Of a DNA stretch of 64,000 bases, positions 27,327 to 36,701 are shown in pieces. This DNA is from Salinivirgaceae bacterium (GTDB lineage Bacteria > Bacteroidota > Bacteroidia > Bacteroidales > SZUA-534): NCBI GenBank assembly GCA_024405635.1, contig JAKSOL010000002.1:62001-126000 (forward strand). Direction: 5' to 3'. Position 1 is the first letter of the stretch. Each line of letters begins with the position of its first letter. Made by a program: the position numbers and the translations under genes. The notes under the pieces were generated by a model. That model saw only the letters and a program-made list of their open reading frames with translations. It did no database searches and was not told where the DNA came from.

Positions 27327-29315
27327 ATGTCTATTATAGATTCAAAAATTCCAGAAGGTCCAGTAGCTGAAAAATGGACCAACTATAAAGCTCACCAAAA
27401 ATTGGTGAACCCAGCAAACAAACGTAAACTCGACATTATTGTAGTAGGTACTGGTTTGGCTGGTGCATCGGCTGCATCTACTCTTGCAGAGATGGGTTTC
27501 AATGTTCTTAACTTCTGCATCCAAGATTCACCACGTCGTGCTCACTCAATTGCTGCACAAGGTGGTATCAACGCTGCTAAAAACTATCAAAACGATGGTG
27601 ACTCAGTTTATCGTTTGTTTTACGATACTGTAAAAGGTGGCGACTATCGTGCTCGTGAGGCTAACGTTTATCGTTTGGCTGAAGTGTCAAATAATATTAT
27701 TGACCAATGCGTTGCACAAGGTGTTCCTTTTGCTCGTGAGTACGGAGGTTTGTTGGCTAACCGTTCGTTCGGTGGTGCTCAAGTAAGCCGTACCTTCTAT
27801 GCTAAAGGTCAAACCGGACAACAATTGTTGTTGGGTGCATACTCAAGTCTTAACCGCCAAATTCAAGCTGGTAAAGTAAAAAGCTTTAACCGCTACGAAA
27901 TGCACGATGTTGTTATGATTGACGGCCGTGCTCGTGGTATCATTGCAAAGAACTTGGTAACCGGTAAGTTTGAGCGTTTTGCAGCTCACGCAGTTGTTCT
28001 TGCAACTGGTGGTTACGGAAACACCTACTTCCTTTCAACAAACGCTATGGGTTGCAACTGCTCAGCAGCTATTGCAGCTTATCGTAAAGGTGCATACTTT
28101 GCAAACCCTTCATACGTTCAAATTCACCCAACATGTATCCCTGTTCACGGCGACAAACAATCAAAATTGACTTTGATGTCTGAGTCGTTGCGTAACGACG
28201 GTCGTATTTGGGTACCAAAAGATATTGAAGATGCTAAGAAACTTCAAAAAGGTGAAATTAAAGGTTCAGATATTCCTGAGGACCGCCGCGACTACTACTT
28301 GGAGCGCCGTTACCCAGCTTTCGGTAACCTTGTTCCTCGCGACGTTGCATCTCGTGCAGCTAAAGAGCGTTGCGACAAAGGATTTGGCGTAAACAACACT
28401 GGTTTGGCTGTATTCTTGGATTTCTCAGAGGCTATCAACCGTCTAGGTATCGATGTTGTTCGCCAACGTTACGGCAACTTGTTCGATATGTATGAGGAAA
28501 TTACCGATGTTAACCCAGGCGAATTCGCTAAAGAAATCAACGGTGTTAAATACTACAACCCAATGATGATTTTCCCAGCTATCCACTACACAATGGGTGG
28601 TATTTGGGTTGACTACGAACTTCAAACTTCGGTTAAAGGTTTGTTCGCAATTGGCGAGTGCAACTTCTCTGATCACGGTGCTAACCGTTTGGGTGCATCT
28701 GCTTTGATGCAAGGTTTGGCCGATGGTTATTTTGTATTGCCTTACACAATTCAAAATTACTTGTCAGACCAAATTACCGTTCCACGTTTCTCTACCGATG
28801 CTCCAGAGTTTGCTGCAACTGAAAAAGCTTGTATCGAGGCTCAAAAAGCATTGTTGAAGAACCCAAAAGGCAAAGACGGAAAATCTGTTGATACCCTTCA
28901 CAAAGAGCTTGGCCACATTATGTGGGAATATGTTGGTATGGGACGTACCAAAGAAAGCCTTGAAAAAGCTCTTGTTGAATTGAAGAAAATCCGCAAACAA
29001 TTTGAAGAAGAGTTGTTTGTACCAGGATCAGAAGAGGGCATGAACAACGAGCTTGACAAAGCATTCCGTTTGAAAGACTTTATTGTGATGGGTGAGCTTA
29101 TTGCTAACGATGCACTTCACCGTGAGGAATCGTGTGGTGGTCACTTCCGCGAGGAACACCAAACCGAAGAGGGCGAGGCAAAACGTAACGACCAAGACTT
29201 CTTCTATGTTGGTTGCTGGAACTATCAAGGTGACGACAATAAAACACCAGAACTTATTAAAGAACCTCTTGTATATGAGGCAATTAAAGTTCAAACACGT
29301 AACTATAAAAACTAA
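27327..29315 (+). CDS. sdhA: Succinate dehydrogenase/fumarate reductase flavoprotein subunit
   Basis: A 662-residue flavoprotein. The FAD Rossmann motif is [14 protein letters not shown], the covalent flavin His lies in [18 protein letters not shown], and the dicarboxylate-site motif [17 protein letters not shown] and [11 protein letters not shown] are present. It sits between the anchor and iron-sulfur subunit genes in one operon. Codon use here is visibly more biased (GGT, CGT, AAC) than in neighbouring genes, as expected for a highly expressed protein. Direction in the cell (succinate oxidation or fumarate reduction) cannot be told from sequence. Confidence 0.96.
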   Translation: MSIIDSKIPEGPVAEKWTNYKAHQKLVNPANKRKLDIIVVGTGLAGASAASTLAEMGFNVLNFCIQDSPRRAHSIAAQGGINAAKNYQNDGDSVYRLFYDTVKGGDYRAREANVYRLAEVSNNIIDQCVAQGVPFAREYGGLLANRSFGGAQVSRTFYAKGQTGQQLLLGAYSSLNRQIQAGKVKSFNRYEMHDVVMIDGRARGIIAKNLVTGKFERFAAHAVVLATGGYGNTYFLSTNAMGCNCSAAIAAYRKGAYFANPSYVQIHPTCIPVHGDKQSKLTLMSESLRNDGRIWVPKDIEDAKKLQKGEIKGSDIPEDRRDYYLERRYPAFGNLVPRDVASRAAKERCDKGFGVNNTGLAVFLDFSEAINRLGIDVVRQRYGNLFDMYEEITDVNPGEFAKEINGVKYYNPMMIFPAIHYTMGGIWVDYELQTSVKGLFAIGECNFSDHGANRLGASALMQGLADGYFVLPYTIQNYLSDQITVPRFSTDAPEFAATEKACIEAQKALLKNPKGKDGKSVDTLHKELGHIMWEYVGMGRTKESLEKALVELKKIRKQFEEELFVPGSEEGMNNELDKAFRLKDFIVMGELIANDALHREESCGGHFREEHQTEEGEAKRNDQDFFYVGCWNYQGDDNKTPELIKEPLVYEAIKVQTRNYKN

Positions 29316-29334
29316 CGGTTAAAACGATTGTAAA

Positions 29335-30087
29335 ATGGAAAAAAATATAACAGTTACTTTGCGTGTTTGGCGTCAAGAAAACCCAAAAGCAAAGGGAGAA
29401 TTCAAAGAATATAAAGTATCGTCAACCACTGACACCTCATTCCTTGAGACTCTTGATATCTTGAATGAGGACTTGGTTGCAAAAGGTGAAGAGCCTATCA
29501 CTTTTGACCACGACTGCCGTGAGGGTATTTGCGGTATGTGCTCGCTTTACATCAATGGTCATCCACACGGACCTGCTACCAAAGCTACAACTTGCCAACT
29601 TTACATGCGTCGTTTTAAAGACGGCGATGTAATTAGCGTTGAGCCTTGGCGTTCGGCAGCTTTCCCTGTGATTAAAGACTTGATGGTAAACCGTAATGCA
29701 TTTGACCAAATTCAACAAGCTGGTGGTTATGTATCGTTCAACTGCGGTGGCGCACAAGACGCTAATGCGTTGCCAATTGCAAAAACCGATGCTGACCTTG
29801 CAATGGACGCTGCTACCTGCATTGGTTGCGGTGCTTGTGTTGCTGCTTGCAAAAATGGTTCTGCAATGTTGTTCGTGTCTGCAAAAGTTTCACAATTTGC
29901 TTTGTTGCCACAAGGCCGTGTTGAGGCTAACCGCCGTGCTTTGGCTATGGTTGCAAAAATGGACGAACTTGGTTTTGGTAACTGCACCAACACTCGTGCT
30001 TGCGAGGCTGAATGCCCAAAAGGTATTTCAATTGCAAATATCGCTCGTTTGAACCGCGAGTATTTGAAAGCAAAATTCAATAGCTAA
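29335..30087 (+). CDS. sdhB: Succinate dehydrogenase/fumarate reductase iron-sulfur subunit
   Basis: A 250-residue protein with a plant-type [2Fe-2S] site ([15 protein letters not shown]) and the C-terminal cluster motifs [14 protein letters not shown] and [14 protein letters not shown] for [4Fe-4S] and [3Fe-4S]. It passes electrons between the flavoprotein and the b hemes. It lies 19 bases after sdhA, and a strong terminator closes the operon. Confidence 0.96.
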   Translation: MEKNITVTLRVWRQENPKAKGEFKEYKVSSTTDTSFLETLDILNEDLVAKGEEPITFDHDCREGICGMCSLYINGHPHGPATKATTCQLYMRRFKDGDVISVEPWRSAAFPVIKDLMVNRNAFDQIQQAGGYVSFNCGGAQDANALPIAKTDADLAMDAATCIGCGACVAACKNGSAMLFVSAKVSQFALLPQGRVEANRRALAMVAKMDELGFGNCTNTRACEAECPKGISIANIARLNREYLKAKFNS

Positions 30088-30109
30088 TAAAGCTTACTGA
30101 ATAACACTT

Positions 30110-30143
30110 AAACACCCCGTCAAGATTGTTTGGCGGGGTGTTT
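30110..30143 (+). terminator. Terminator of sdhCAB
   Basis: AAACACCCCG (30110-30119) pairs with CGGGGTGTTT (30134-30143) and is followed by a run of T. Confidence 0.8.
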
Positions 30144-30174
30144 TTTTATTTTGAGAGATACAAAACGTATCAAT

Positions 30175-31065
30175 CTAAACTTGCTTGTTTGCTTTGCGTT
30201 TGCGCTTTATCCAATAAACAAACATTGACAAAACTCCAAGCGAAAGAATTGCTTGCCAGTGCTCCGCTACAAAAATGATTGAGTTTGAGAAAAACGAACT
30301 ACCGTTTTTTAATGCTTTACGTAGCCGTGCCATAAAACTATTATCGGCTTCAGCCTTTGATTCTTGATTGGTTATATTGAGGTTGAGTGTGCTGAAATTA
30401 ACTTGATTGTTTAGGTATTTCAGTCGGCCAGTTACGCTTTCAATTTCTTCCTCGATGCAACGTATTTGGTCAGATATGCTGGCAATCTCGCTAACTTTTT
30501 GCGCTTGTTTTAGTAGCACTTTGTATTGCTCAATGTACTTGCGTTTGTTCTCAAGTCGTGTTTCAATATCTACAAACTGCTCGGTAACGTCGTTTGTGCT
30601 TATGTTTTTGTATGTCACTTTGCCGTTGCCATTTTCTATACAATTCAAAAACGCATCAAAGTTGCCGCATGGGATGCGAATGCAAAGGCTGTATCTTTCG
30701 TTCCAACGGTTGTTGTAACTTTCGCTTGAATAGTAACCATTAAAAATTGCAACTAAACTATCAATTGTGGCTTTTGTGCTAACAATATCGGCCGTTTCAA
30801 TTTCCATTTGTCCGTTACGTATTATTTTTTTCTCAACGTTGATAGTTTGATTTGTAGGCTCGTTAGTGCTTCCAAAAGTGGCGTTTTTGCGAAAAGCAAC
30901 GTTGCTTTGCGATGCCATTGGCATAATCTCTTCTTCCACCATAAACTCTGCATCGTCGGCAGCAACTATTGAGTTAGAAGCATAAAGGGCAGAATTACTT
31001 GTGCTATTTCCACACGATTGTAGCATTAAAGCAGATGCAAGTGTTATGATAAATGCAGTTTTCAT
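30175..31065 (-). CDS. DUF4349 lipoprotein with C-terminal membrane helix
   Basis: A 296-residue protein. The start MKTAFIITLASALMLQSC at 31065 gives a lipobox with Cys18; a longer open frame to 31230 is not needed. A low-complexity linker (about residues 20-75) leads to the DUF4349 domain (IRNGQMEIETADIVSTKATI onward). A coiled coil covers about residues 165-225 (IETRLENKRKYIEQYKVLL, IRCIEEEIESVTGRL), and a single helix near the end (ILSLGVLSMFVYW) is followed by KRKRKANK. It would be anchored at both ends. The function of DUF4349 is unknown; it stands alone. Confidence 0.85.
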   Translation of the reverse strand: MKTAFIITLASALMLQSCGNSTSNSALYASNSIVAADDAEFMVEEEIMPMASQSNVAFRKNATFGSTNEPTNQTINVEKKIIRNGQMEIETADIVSTKATIDSLVAIFNGYYSSESYNNRWNERYSLCIRIPCGNFDAFLNCIENGNGKVTYKNISTNDVTEQFVDIETRLENKRKYIEQYKVLLKQAQKVSEIASISDQIRCIEEEIESVTGRLKYLNNQVNFSTLNLNITNQESKAEADNSFMARLRKALKNGSSFFSNSIIFVAEHWQAILSLGVLSMFVYWIKRKRKANKQV

Positions 31066-31230
31066 AGCTATAGTTTTTTTAGTTCCTTTTTCTGATGATG
31101 GATGAAAATTGAACGTGTTTTTTTGTGGTTTAGTGTTCGATGTTGAGTATAGCAAAGTTATTTTTTTTGAGAATTGATGAGGTTGCGATAGCATTATTGC
31201 AACATCAAATACATGCGCAAATGTCAACAA

Positions 31231-31263
31231 AAAAAGCGAGCCTTGATTAAAGCTCGCCTTTTT
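31231..31263 (-). terminator. Terminator of the GH43-GH9 operon
   Basis: GCGAGC (31236-31241) pairs with GCTCGC (31252-31257), extended by A/T tracts with one bulge, followed on the minus strand by a T run after the GH9 stop. Confidence 0.65.
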
Positions 31264-31285
31264 GATGTTTATATGCTTGATAAGG

Positions 31286-33889
31286 TTATTTGTTTATTGC
31301 TTTTGCAACTTCCTCGCAAGCAAGGTTAAGCATAACGTAGTTTGGTACTGAATTGATGCAGCATTCATTTTCGCCCCAAAGGAATGGGTAGTCGTCTTTG
31401 TTTTCCATAAAATCGGGGTTGCGCACCAAAAGACCAGGAACAATTCCTCCAGGAATGGTTGTGTAATCGGCGCGAGTGTTGCCGTATGCTACTTTTTTAG
31501 TGTTTACACCAACATCGTTTACAAACGACACGTTGCTGTATGGGTGGCAACCATACAAGTAGTTAAGACCTTTTAGAACAAGTTCAGGATCAATCATTTC
31601 AGGGAATCTTTTCCAAATCAGATAGGCATTAAAAGCGTTGCTCATAACTATTGTGTTGCCGCCCCAACCGTAGCCCGAAATGGTAACTCCATAAGGGTTG
31701 TCGGCGCCTTGTTTGTTCATTGATTCAACGTATGCCGGAATAGCTGCCTTTACTATTTCTTGTGTGGTAGCATCAAGCAAGTCGTAAACGCGTAGAACTA
31801 GCGAAAGATTAAACATTGGAGCGCTTCCTCCTCCCCAAAATGCGTTTGGATTTTCGTTTTTAGGATTAATTAACTCTAATATTTTTTCAATAAAAATATC
31901 CTTGTATTTATCGTCGCCAGTGGCATAGTACAGTTCAACAGCACCTCTTATTTTGGGGTCGCCACTATACCAACGGCTATTTCGTTGGTTAGCTTCGTCT
32001 TCTGGGTCGCTGTTAACAACGTATTTTTCCCAAAGCATAATTGCGTTTTTCAGCGAGCGTTCAGCCTCTTCGGGGAAATACTCTTTAAGGGCAGGATATG
32101 CAGCAGCAAGACCAACAATCGACTTCATTACACTTGCAGCGGTAGGTTTGCGAGTCATAATGATGCGGTCGTCGTATGTTCCGCTTCGTTTGCCGTCGGC
32201 CGACACTTCAAATGGTTTAAGCGATGGGTCATAAATCAATCCGTCGGTAAGGTTAATTGCATCGCCAAGGTGGTGATACTGATGCATTTGAGGCTGACCA
32301 ATGTTGTTCGATACAAAACCTAAAGCTTCAATTTGAGCATTCATGTTAAGAGTTCCATGCATAATTTGTTGCACAACATCGGGCAAACCGTCGGGACGAT
32401 GAATGTCGGCAAATTGCGTGGTCTCGTCAATAAAAGTCATGTCGCGCATAGGCTTAAACATTCGCCAAAGAGTTGCAAGGTCTGATGTGGTTGTTACAAC
32501 CGAATTTTGTTGAATATCAAAATCGCCAGCATCGTACCAACCGCCAACTGCAAGTCCTGGCACGTGCTCAAGTGGCTTGTATTGGGTGAAATTTTCAGCG
32601 CCTTGAGAGTATCCGTCGTGAATCTTAATATTGGCAGGAGCCATAATAGCATCGTCCATGTTGGCGCGGCCGTGCCATACTCTGTAAGCCTCGTTTACCT
32701 CCATGTGGTCCATTGCAACAACCAACGAAATGTCCATTGACGCATGCCACTTATCGGAATAAACGTTGTTGTTTATTGGGAATGCGTTTGTTGTGGTTCC
32801 GTTATATTCAATTGCATACAAACCGGGCTCGTATAGCTTGCTGAAATCGATTTTTGCATAATTGTAGCGGTTGTTAAAAACTCCCCATTTTTCAACTGGG
32901 ACAACCAATGCCACTTCTTTAGTTCCCTCGGGAGTGTAGCGAATAATTTTTGCGTTTTTGGCAACTTTGTCGTTTTTGTCAAGTTCAACCACTGCAACTT
33001 TCTTTTGTGCTGGAGTATAACCAATTTGTGAAAAACCAATGTTTGGTTTGCGTACCCATTTAGCGTCGCTTTTAGGCACAATTTGCCACTCCAAGACAAC
33101 TCCTGTTTTGTTGGCTGGCAAAATTGAGCGAACAACAAATGTTCCGTTTTGTGCCAAAAGTCGGCCGTCGTATAAATTGATGTCGATGTTTGAGTTTATT
33201 GCAACGCAAAGGTTGTCGTCTTCGGGTGCAAGTACAATTTCTTTTCCGGTTGCAAGTGGTTGTGCTACAAGAAATTCGCCACGTCCGCGGTCGTCAAAAG
33301 TCGATTCTCCAAAGTATTGCGGTATTTTTTCAGACACAGGCTTCACCTCGGTATTGTGTTGCGGATATTTTGGAAGAATGCCAGCTTCGTAATCCATTAT
33401 GTAATTTTTGCCGAAGAACGATGCTGGAAAAAATTCAAGGTTCATACCTGCTTTGCCAATTAGTTCTTCGGGCACAGGCTTGTCAAGAATCACTTCAAGC
33501 GAAACACCTTTTCCTTCAGCATAGACGCAGATTTTCGACATAAAGTCGTACTCTTTGTAATAGAGCGATACTTCAATAGAGTTCTCTTGTCGGTTTACTA
33601 TGCGGTTTACCATAGTGCCGTAAATGTCCCATTGCTCAGGAGTGTTCATTAAGCGTATTCCTCCGCCGGTGCTGATGCGCTCGCCACGTTGAATAATTTC
33701 AATGCCAGCAAGTTTTTCGTCACAAAAGCCGCCGTTGTATATGTTGTTGTAAACTAACACATTAACGCCTTGGGCTTCAAAATACTCCAAGTCGTTTAGC
33801 CGCATTGTTTGAGCGGTTAAGGTTAAACTCGATGCCGAAACAAGCATCGTTGCAAATAACCTTGCAATGTTGTTCAATGTTTTTTTCAT
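31286..33889 (-). CDS. GH9 endoglucanase-like enzyme with extra N-terminal domain
   Basis: An 867-residue secreted enzyme. After a signal peptide (about 26 residues, no lipobox), residues 27-275 form a domain I do not recognise. An Ig-like CelD_N module follows (about 278-375, from GFSQIGYTPAQKKVAVVELD), then the GH9 barrel. The catalytic Asp pair is in GGWYDAGDFD, the GCHPYSNVSFVNDVG segment is conserved, and the acid Glu lies in WGENECCINS near the end. GH9 enzymes cut beta-1,4-glucans (cellulose, xyloglucan, mixed linkage). It follows the GH43 gene after 32 bases in one operon. No secretion-system C-terminal tag is seen. Confidence 0.88.
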   Translation of the reverse strand: MKKTLNNIARLFATMLVSASSLTLTAQTMRLNDLEYFEAQGVNVLVYNNIYNGGFCDEKLAGIEIIQRGERISTGGGIRLMNTPEQWDIYGTMVNRIVNRQENSIEVSLYYKEYDFMSKICVYAEGKGVSLEVILDKPVPEELIGKAGMNLEFFPASFFGKNYIMDYEAGILPKYPQHNTEVKPVSEKIPQYFGESTFDDRGRGEFLVAQPLATGKEIVLAPEDDNLCVAINSNIDINLYDGRLLAQNGTFVVRSILPANKTGVVLEWQIVPKSDAKWVRKPNIGFSQIGYTPAQKKVAVVELDKNDKVAKNAKIIRYTPEGTKEVALVVPVEKWGVFNNRYNYAKIDFSKLYEPGLYAIEYNGTTTNAFPINNNVYSDKWHASMDISLVVAMDHMEVNEAYRVWHGRANMDDAIMAPANIKIHDGYSQGAENFTQYKPLEHVPGLAVGGWYDAGDFDIQQNSVVTTTSDLATLWRMFKPMRDMTFIDETTQFADIHRPDGLPDVVQQIMHGTLNMNAQIEALGFVSNNIGQPQMHQYHHLGDAINLTDGLIYDPSLKPFEVSADGKRSGTYDDRIIMTRKPTAASVMKSIVGLAAAYPALKEYFPEEAERSLKNAIMLWEKYVVNSDPEDEANQRNSRWYSGDPKIRGAVELYYATGDDKYKDIFIEKILELINPKNENPNAFWGGGSAPMFNLSLVLRVYDLLDATTQEIVKAAIPAYVESMNKQGADNPYGVTISGYGWGGNTIVMSNAFNAYLIWKRFPEMIDPELVLKGLNYLYGCHPYSNVSFVNDVGVNTKKVAYGNTRADYTTIPGGIVPGLLVRNPDFMENKDDYPFLWGENECCINSVPNYVMLNLACEEVAKAINK

Positions 33890-33921
33890 GGATTAAATAT
33901 GTTTAGGGAATTGTTTGGTAG

Positions 33922-35079
33922 TTATTTAATTTCAATTCTATTGCCCAATACAAGCTTGTCACCCGACAAATCTACACTCCAAAACTGGGGTTTGCGTGGA
34001 CCTTTGCCCTCTGAATGGTGTACTGAGTAAATAAGTTTGCCGTCAAATGTTTTGAAAATCATTCCGTGACCTGAATTGTTTGCCAAGAAAGGTTCTGGTT
34101 CTTGAATCCAAGGTCCTGCAATTGTGCCCGATTCGGAATAGCAAACGCATTGAATGTAGCGCCCCTTTCCCCAACTTGACCAAAGCATGCCAAGTCGGCC
34201 AGTTTCTGTGCGGAACATTTGAGGTCCGTCGGTTACCCAGCCTGGCATTTTAAGTCCAAAAGTAGCTTCGCCATTTACGTTCATCTCAACAACAGCTGGG
34301 TTTTCGCTTGCACGAAACATTGTTACTGGTTTTTCTGAAACAGTGTATGACAAGTCGTCCGACAATTCAATATAGTCCATGGTGCCGTCAATAATTTGAG
34401 TCCACTCGTGCACAAAAACCATATATTTTTTGCCGTTTTCTTCATACAATGTTCCGTCAATACAATCCCAATTGTGAGGCTCGTAGTCGTATCCTGGTTC
34501 TATAGCAAAACTCTCAAACGGACCCTCGGGCGATTTTGAACGTAGCAAATAAGTTTGGTTGTGAGGAACATTGTAACGGCGAGCAACTTGTTCAATCAAA
34601 TCGCTATGGTCGCTCCATGTGCCAGCATAGTAGTAGTAATCGCCAATTTTGTGAATTTCGGCTGCTGCAGCAAAACCGGCTCTTTCAAGCCACAATCCTT
34701 CAATATTTATTACGTTGTATGGGCCTTCCCACATAACAAGGTCTTTGCTTCGCCATTGGCGGCCGCCTGACGATGTGAGATAGTATGTTTTTGTAGCCTC
34801 GTCGGCATAAATGTAAGGGTCGCTCATTGAAAGGTCGTTGAAATGAACTGTGCGAATTTTGTCCATTTCGGCTCTGCGGGCAGCTATTCTAGCTGCTAAT
34901 CCTGTGGTGTCGGTTGTGTGTGTGCCGCCAAAGTTGTTTTGTCCTGGGTCGGCTATTGGAGCCTGTTCTCCTGGCTCAACAACTGGGTATGGGTTTGTTT
35001 TGACCTTTGTTGTTTGGTCGCTTGTGCAAGCCGATGCTGCCAATAGCAGAGCGGTTGCTAACGGAAATAGTTTTTTCAT
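33922..35079 (-). CDS. GH43 family glycosidase lipoprotein
   Basis: A 385-residue lipoprotein (lipobox AASAC, Cys18) with a Pro/Gly/Thr-rich linker to about residue 75, then a five-bladed propeller of family GH43. The first acidic residue is Asp in SMSDPYIYAD, a second Asp lies in CIDGTLYEENGK, and VTDGPQMFRTETGRLGMLWSS and NSGHGMIFK are family features. GH43 members are mostly arabinosidases, xylosidases or galactosidases; the specificity is not readable. It is first in an operon with GH9, so the two probably act on the same polysaccharide. Confidence 0.87.
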   Translation of the reverse strand: MKKLFPLATALLLAASACTSDQTTKVKTNPYPVVEPGEQAPIADPGQNNFGGTHTTDTTGLAARIAARRAEMDKIRTVHFNDLSMSDPYIYADEATKTYYLTSSGGRQWRSKDLVMWEGPYNVINIEGLWLERAGFAAAAEIHKIGDYYYYAGTWSDHSDLIEQVARRYNVPHNQTYLLRSKSPEGPFESFAIEPGYDYEPHNWDCIDGTLYEENGKKYMVFVHEWTQIIDGTMDYIELSDDLSYTVSEKPVTMFRASENPAVVEMNVNGEATFGLKMPGWVTDGPQMFRTETGRLGMLWSSWGKGRYIQCVCYSESGTIAGPWIQEPEPFLANNSGHGMIFKTFDGKLIYSVHHSEGKGPRKPQFWSVDLSGDKLVLGNRIEIK

Positions 35080-35148
35080 TGTAATTTTAATTTGGTTGTA
35101 CTTTAAATAAATATAATAGTGTAGAATTATTCAGGGCTATAACTCTTT

Positions 35149-35179
35149 GCAAGATAGTACTTTGTCGAAGAAATACAAA
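35149..35179 (-). promoter_or_regulatory. Promoter of the GH43-GH9 operon
   Basis: On the minus strand TTTG (35179-35176) is followed after 19 bases by TATCTTGC (35156-35149), a near-consensus pair. The leader is about 65 bases. Confidence 0.45.
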
Positions 35180-35269
35180 ACTTGAACGCCCTTGTAAAAT
35201 TGGATATAATGGTCCACTCGCTCTTGTTTTTTTTAGATTATATATTGGAGCATGAACCTACAAAACAAA

Positions 35270-35299
35270 AAAAGAGCGACGAAAATTCGCCGCTCTTTT
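35270..35299 (-). terminator. Terminator of galM
   Basis: AAAAGAGCG (35270-35278) pairs with CGCTCTTTT (35291-35299). On the minus strand a T run follows, just after the galM stop. Confidence 0.75.
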
Positions 35300-35321
35300 A
35301 TTTTGTAACCAAAGTGCTTTT

Positions 35322-36428
35322 TTACTTTTTAACGTCGAACTTGTAAATGCAAACGTGGTTGTAAGTTTCGCCAGGACGCAAAACAGTAGAAGGGAAGTTT
35401 GCGTGGTTTGGCGAGTCTGGATAGTGCTGAGTTTCAAGGCACAAAGCCGAACGACGAGCATACAATGCACCGCCTTTTCCTTTTTGAGTTCCGTTAAGGA
35501 AGTTGCCAGCATAGAATTGCATAGCTGGTTCGGTTGTGTAAACAGTCATAGTACGGCCGCTTTTGTCGTCAACAACTAAAGCAGCTTTACGTAGGCCGTC
35601 GGCATCTGTTTCGCCCGATAGTACCCAGTTGTGGTCGTAACCGCCACCAAGTTTAATTTGTTCGTGGTTAGCGTCAATGCCATCGCCAATTACCGAAAGT
35701 TTGCGTAGGTCGAATGGTGTGCCATCAACAGGCATAAGTTCACCAGTAGGAATTAGCGCGCTGTCAACTGGGGTAATGTTGTCGGCAAATATTTGGATTT
35801 TTTCGTCGCAAATTGTTGGATTACCTTCTCCTGAAAGATTGAAGAAAGAGTGGTGAGTTAGATTGCAAACTGTTGGTTTGTTGGTGGTTGCTGAGTAAAT
35901 TAGTTTCAACGATCCGCAATCGCAAAGTGTGTAGGTTAGTTTCATTTTAAGTTCGCCAGGATAGCCCATTTCGCCATCGGCTGAAGTGTATGTAAACTCT
36001 ATGGTTTTGTCGTCAATTTGGTTTGCGTCAAATGCTTTTGCGTAAAAACCTTGGGTGCCGCCATGTAGTGAGTTTGCATTTTCGTTTACTTCAACTTGAT
36101 ACTCTACGCCATCAAGTGTAAATTTTCCTTTGCCGATACGGTTGCCATAGCGGCCAATAGTTGCACCAAAGAAAGGTTCGCCTACGCCTTTTGCGTTGTC
36201 GCATGCAAGGTATTCGTCCAAAGTGCTGTAGCCAAGAACTACGTCGGCAAATTCTCCTTTTGCATCTGGTACATATAGGGTAACCAATTTTGCACCATGG
36301 TTAATCAACTGTGCTACCATACCAGTTTTTTCGTTTTTTAGGGTATAGAGCTTTACTACTTTGCCATCAACAGTGGCTTCTCCAAAGGCTTTAGGACAAA
36401 GACCTAGTTTTTCGTTTAATGCTGTCAT
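35322..36428 (-). CDS. galM: Aldose 1-epimerase (galactose mutarotase)
   Basis: A 368-residue mutarotase that equilibrates alpha and beta anomers of galactose, glucose or related sugars. The active-site histidines are in NENANSLHGGTQGF and CNLTHHSFFNLSGEG, and the catalytic Glu is probably in ARRSALCLETQHYPDSPN near the C-terminus. There is no signal peptide, so it is cytoplasmic. It is monocistronic next to the GH43-GH9 operon in the same direction, separated by a terminator, so a role in the same sugar diet is plausible but not shown. The 220 bases upstream contain no clear promoter match. Confidence 0.93.
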   Translation of the reverse strand: MTALNEKLGLCPKAFGEATVDGKVVKLYTLKNEKTGMVAQLINHGAKLVTLYVPDAKGEFADVVLGYSTLDEYLACDNAKGVGEPFFGATIGRYGNRIGKGKFTLDGVEYQVEVNENANSLHGGTQGFYAKAFDANQIDDKTIEFTYTSADGEMGYPGELKMKLTYTLCDCGSLKLIYSATTNKPTVCNLTHHSFFNLSGEGNPTICDEKIQIFADNITPVDSALIPTGELMPVDGTPFDLRKLSVIGDGIDANHEQIKLGGGYDHNWVLSGETDADGLRKAALVVDDKSGRTMTVYTTEPAMQFYAGNFLNGTQKGKGGALYARRSALCLETQHYPDSPNHANFPSTVLRPGETYNHVCIYKFDVKK

Positions 36429-36648
36429 TGTAATTGCATTTATTAAGTAATTAATTCAGTTATTTAGGTTTATGTGTTCTGTTTTGTGGTGGGCAGTTGC
36501 GTCGCACAAGTCAAAACGGGCATAACGCAATTGCGCTTTGCCGTTATAAACGGTAGTAAATGTAAATAATATCGCGATATGCGAGCAGAATATTGTTTTT
36601 GTATCAAAAATTTAGCGAATAAGTTTTGTGCTGAAGTAGATAACAAAA

Positions 36649-36679
36649 AAGCGCTCCAACAAATTTTGTTGGAGCGCTT
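36649..36679 (-). terminator. Terminator of pnp
   Basis: AAGCGCTCCAACA (36649-36661) pairs with TGTTGGAGCGCTT (36667-36679). On the minus strand six T follow. Confidence 0.85.
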
Positions 36680-36701
36680 CAACTTATGTGTTTAAGAGTT
36701 A

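Noticed and set aside
36470..36682. Minus-strand 70-codon frame between galM and pnp
   Set aside because: It includes the pnp terminator hairpin and has no start signal or family resemblance.
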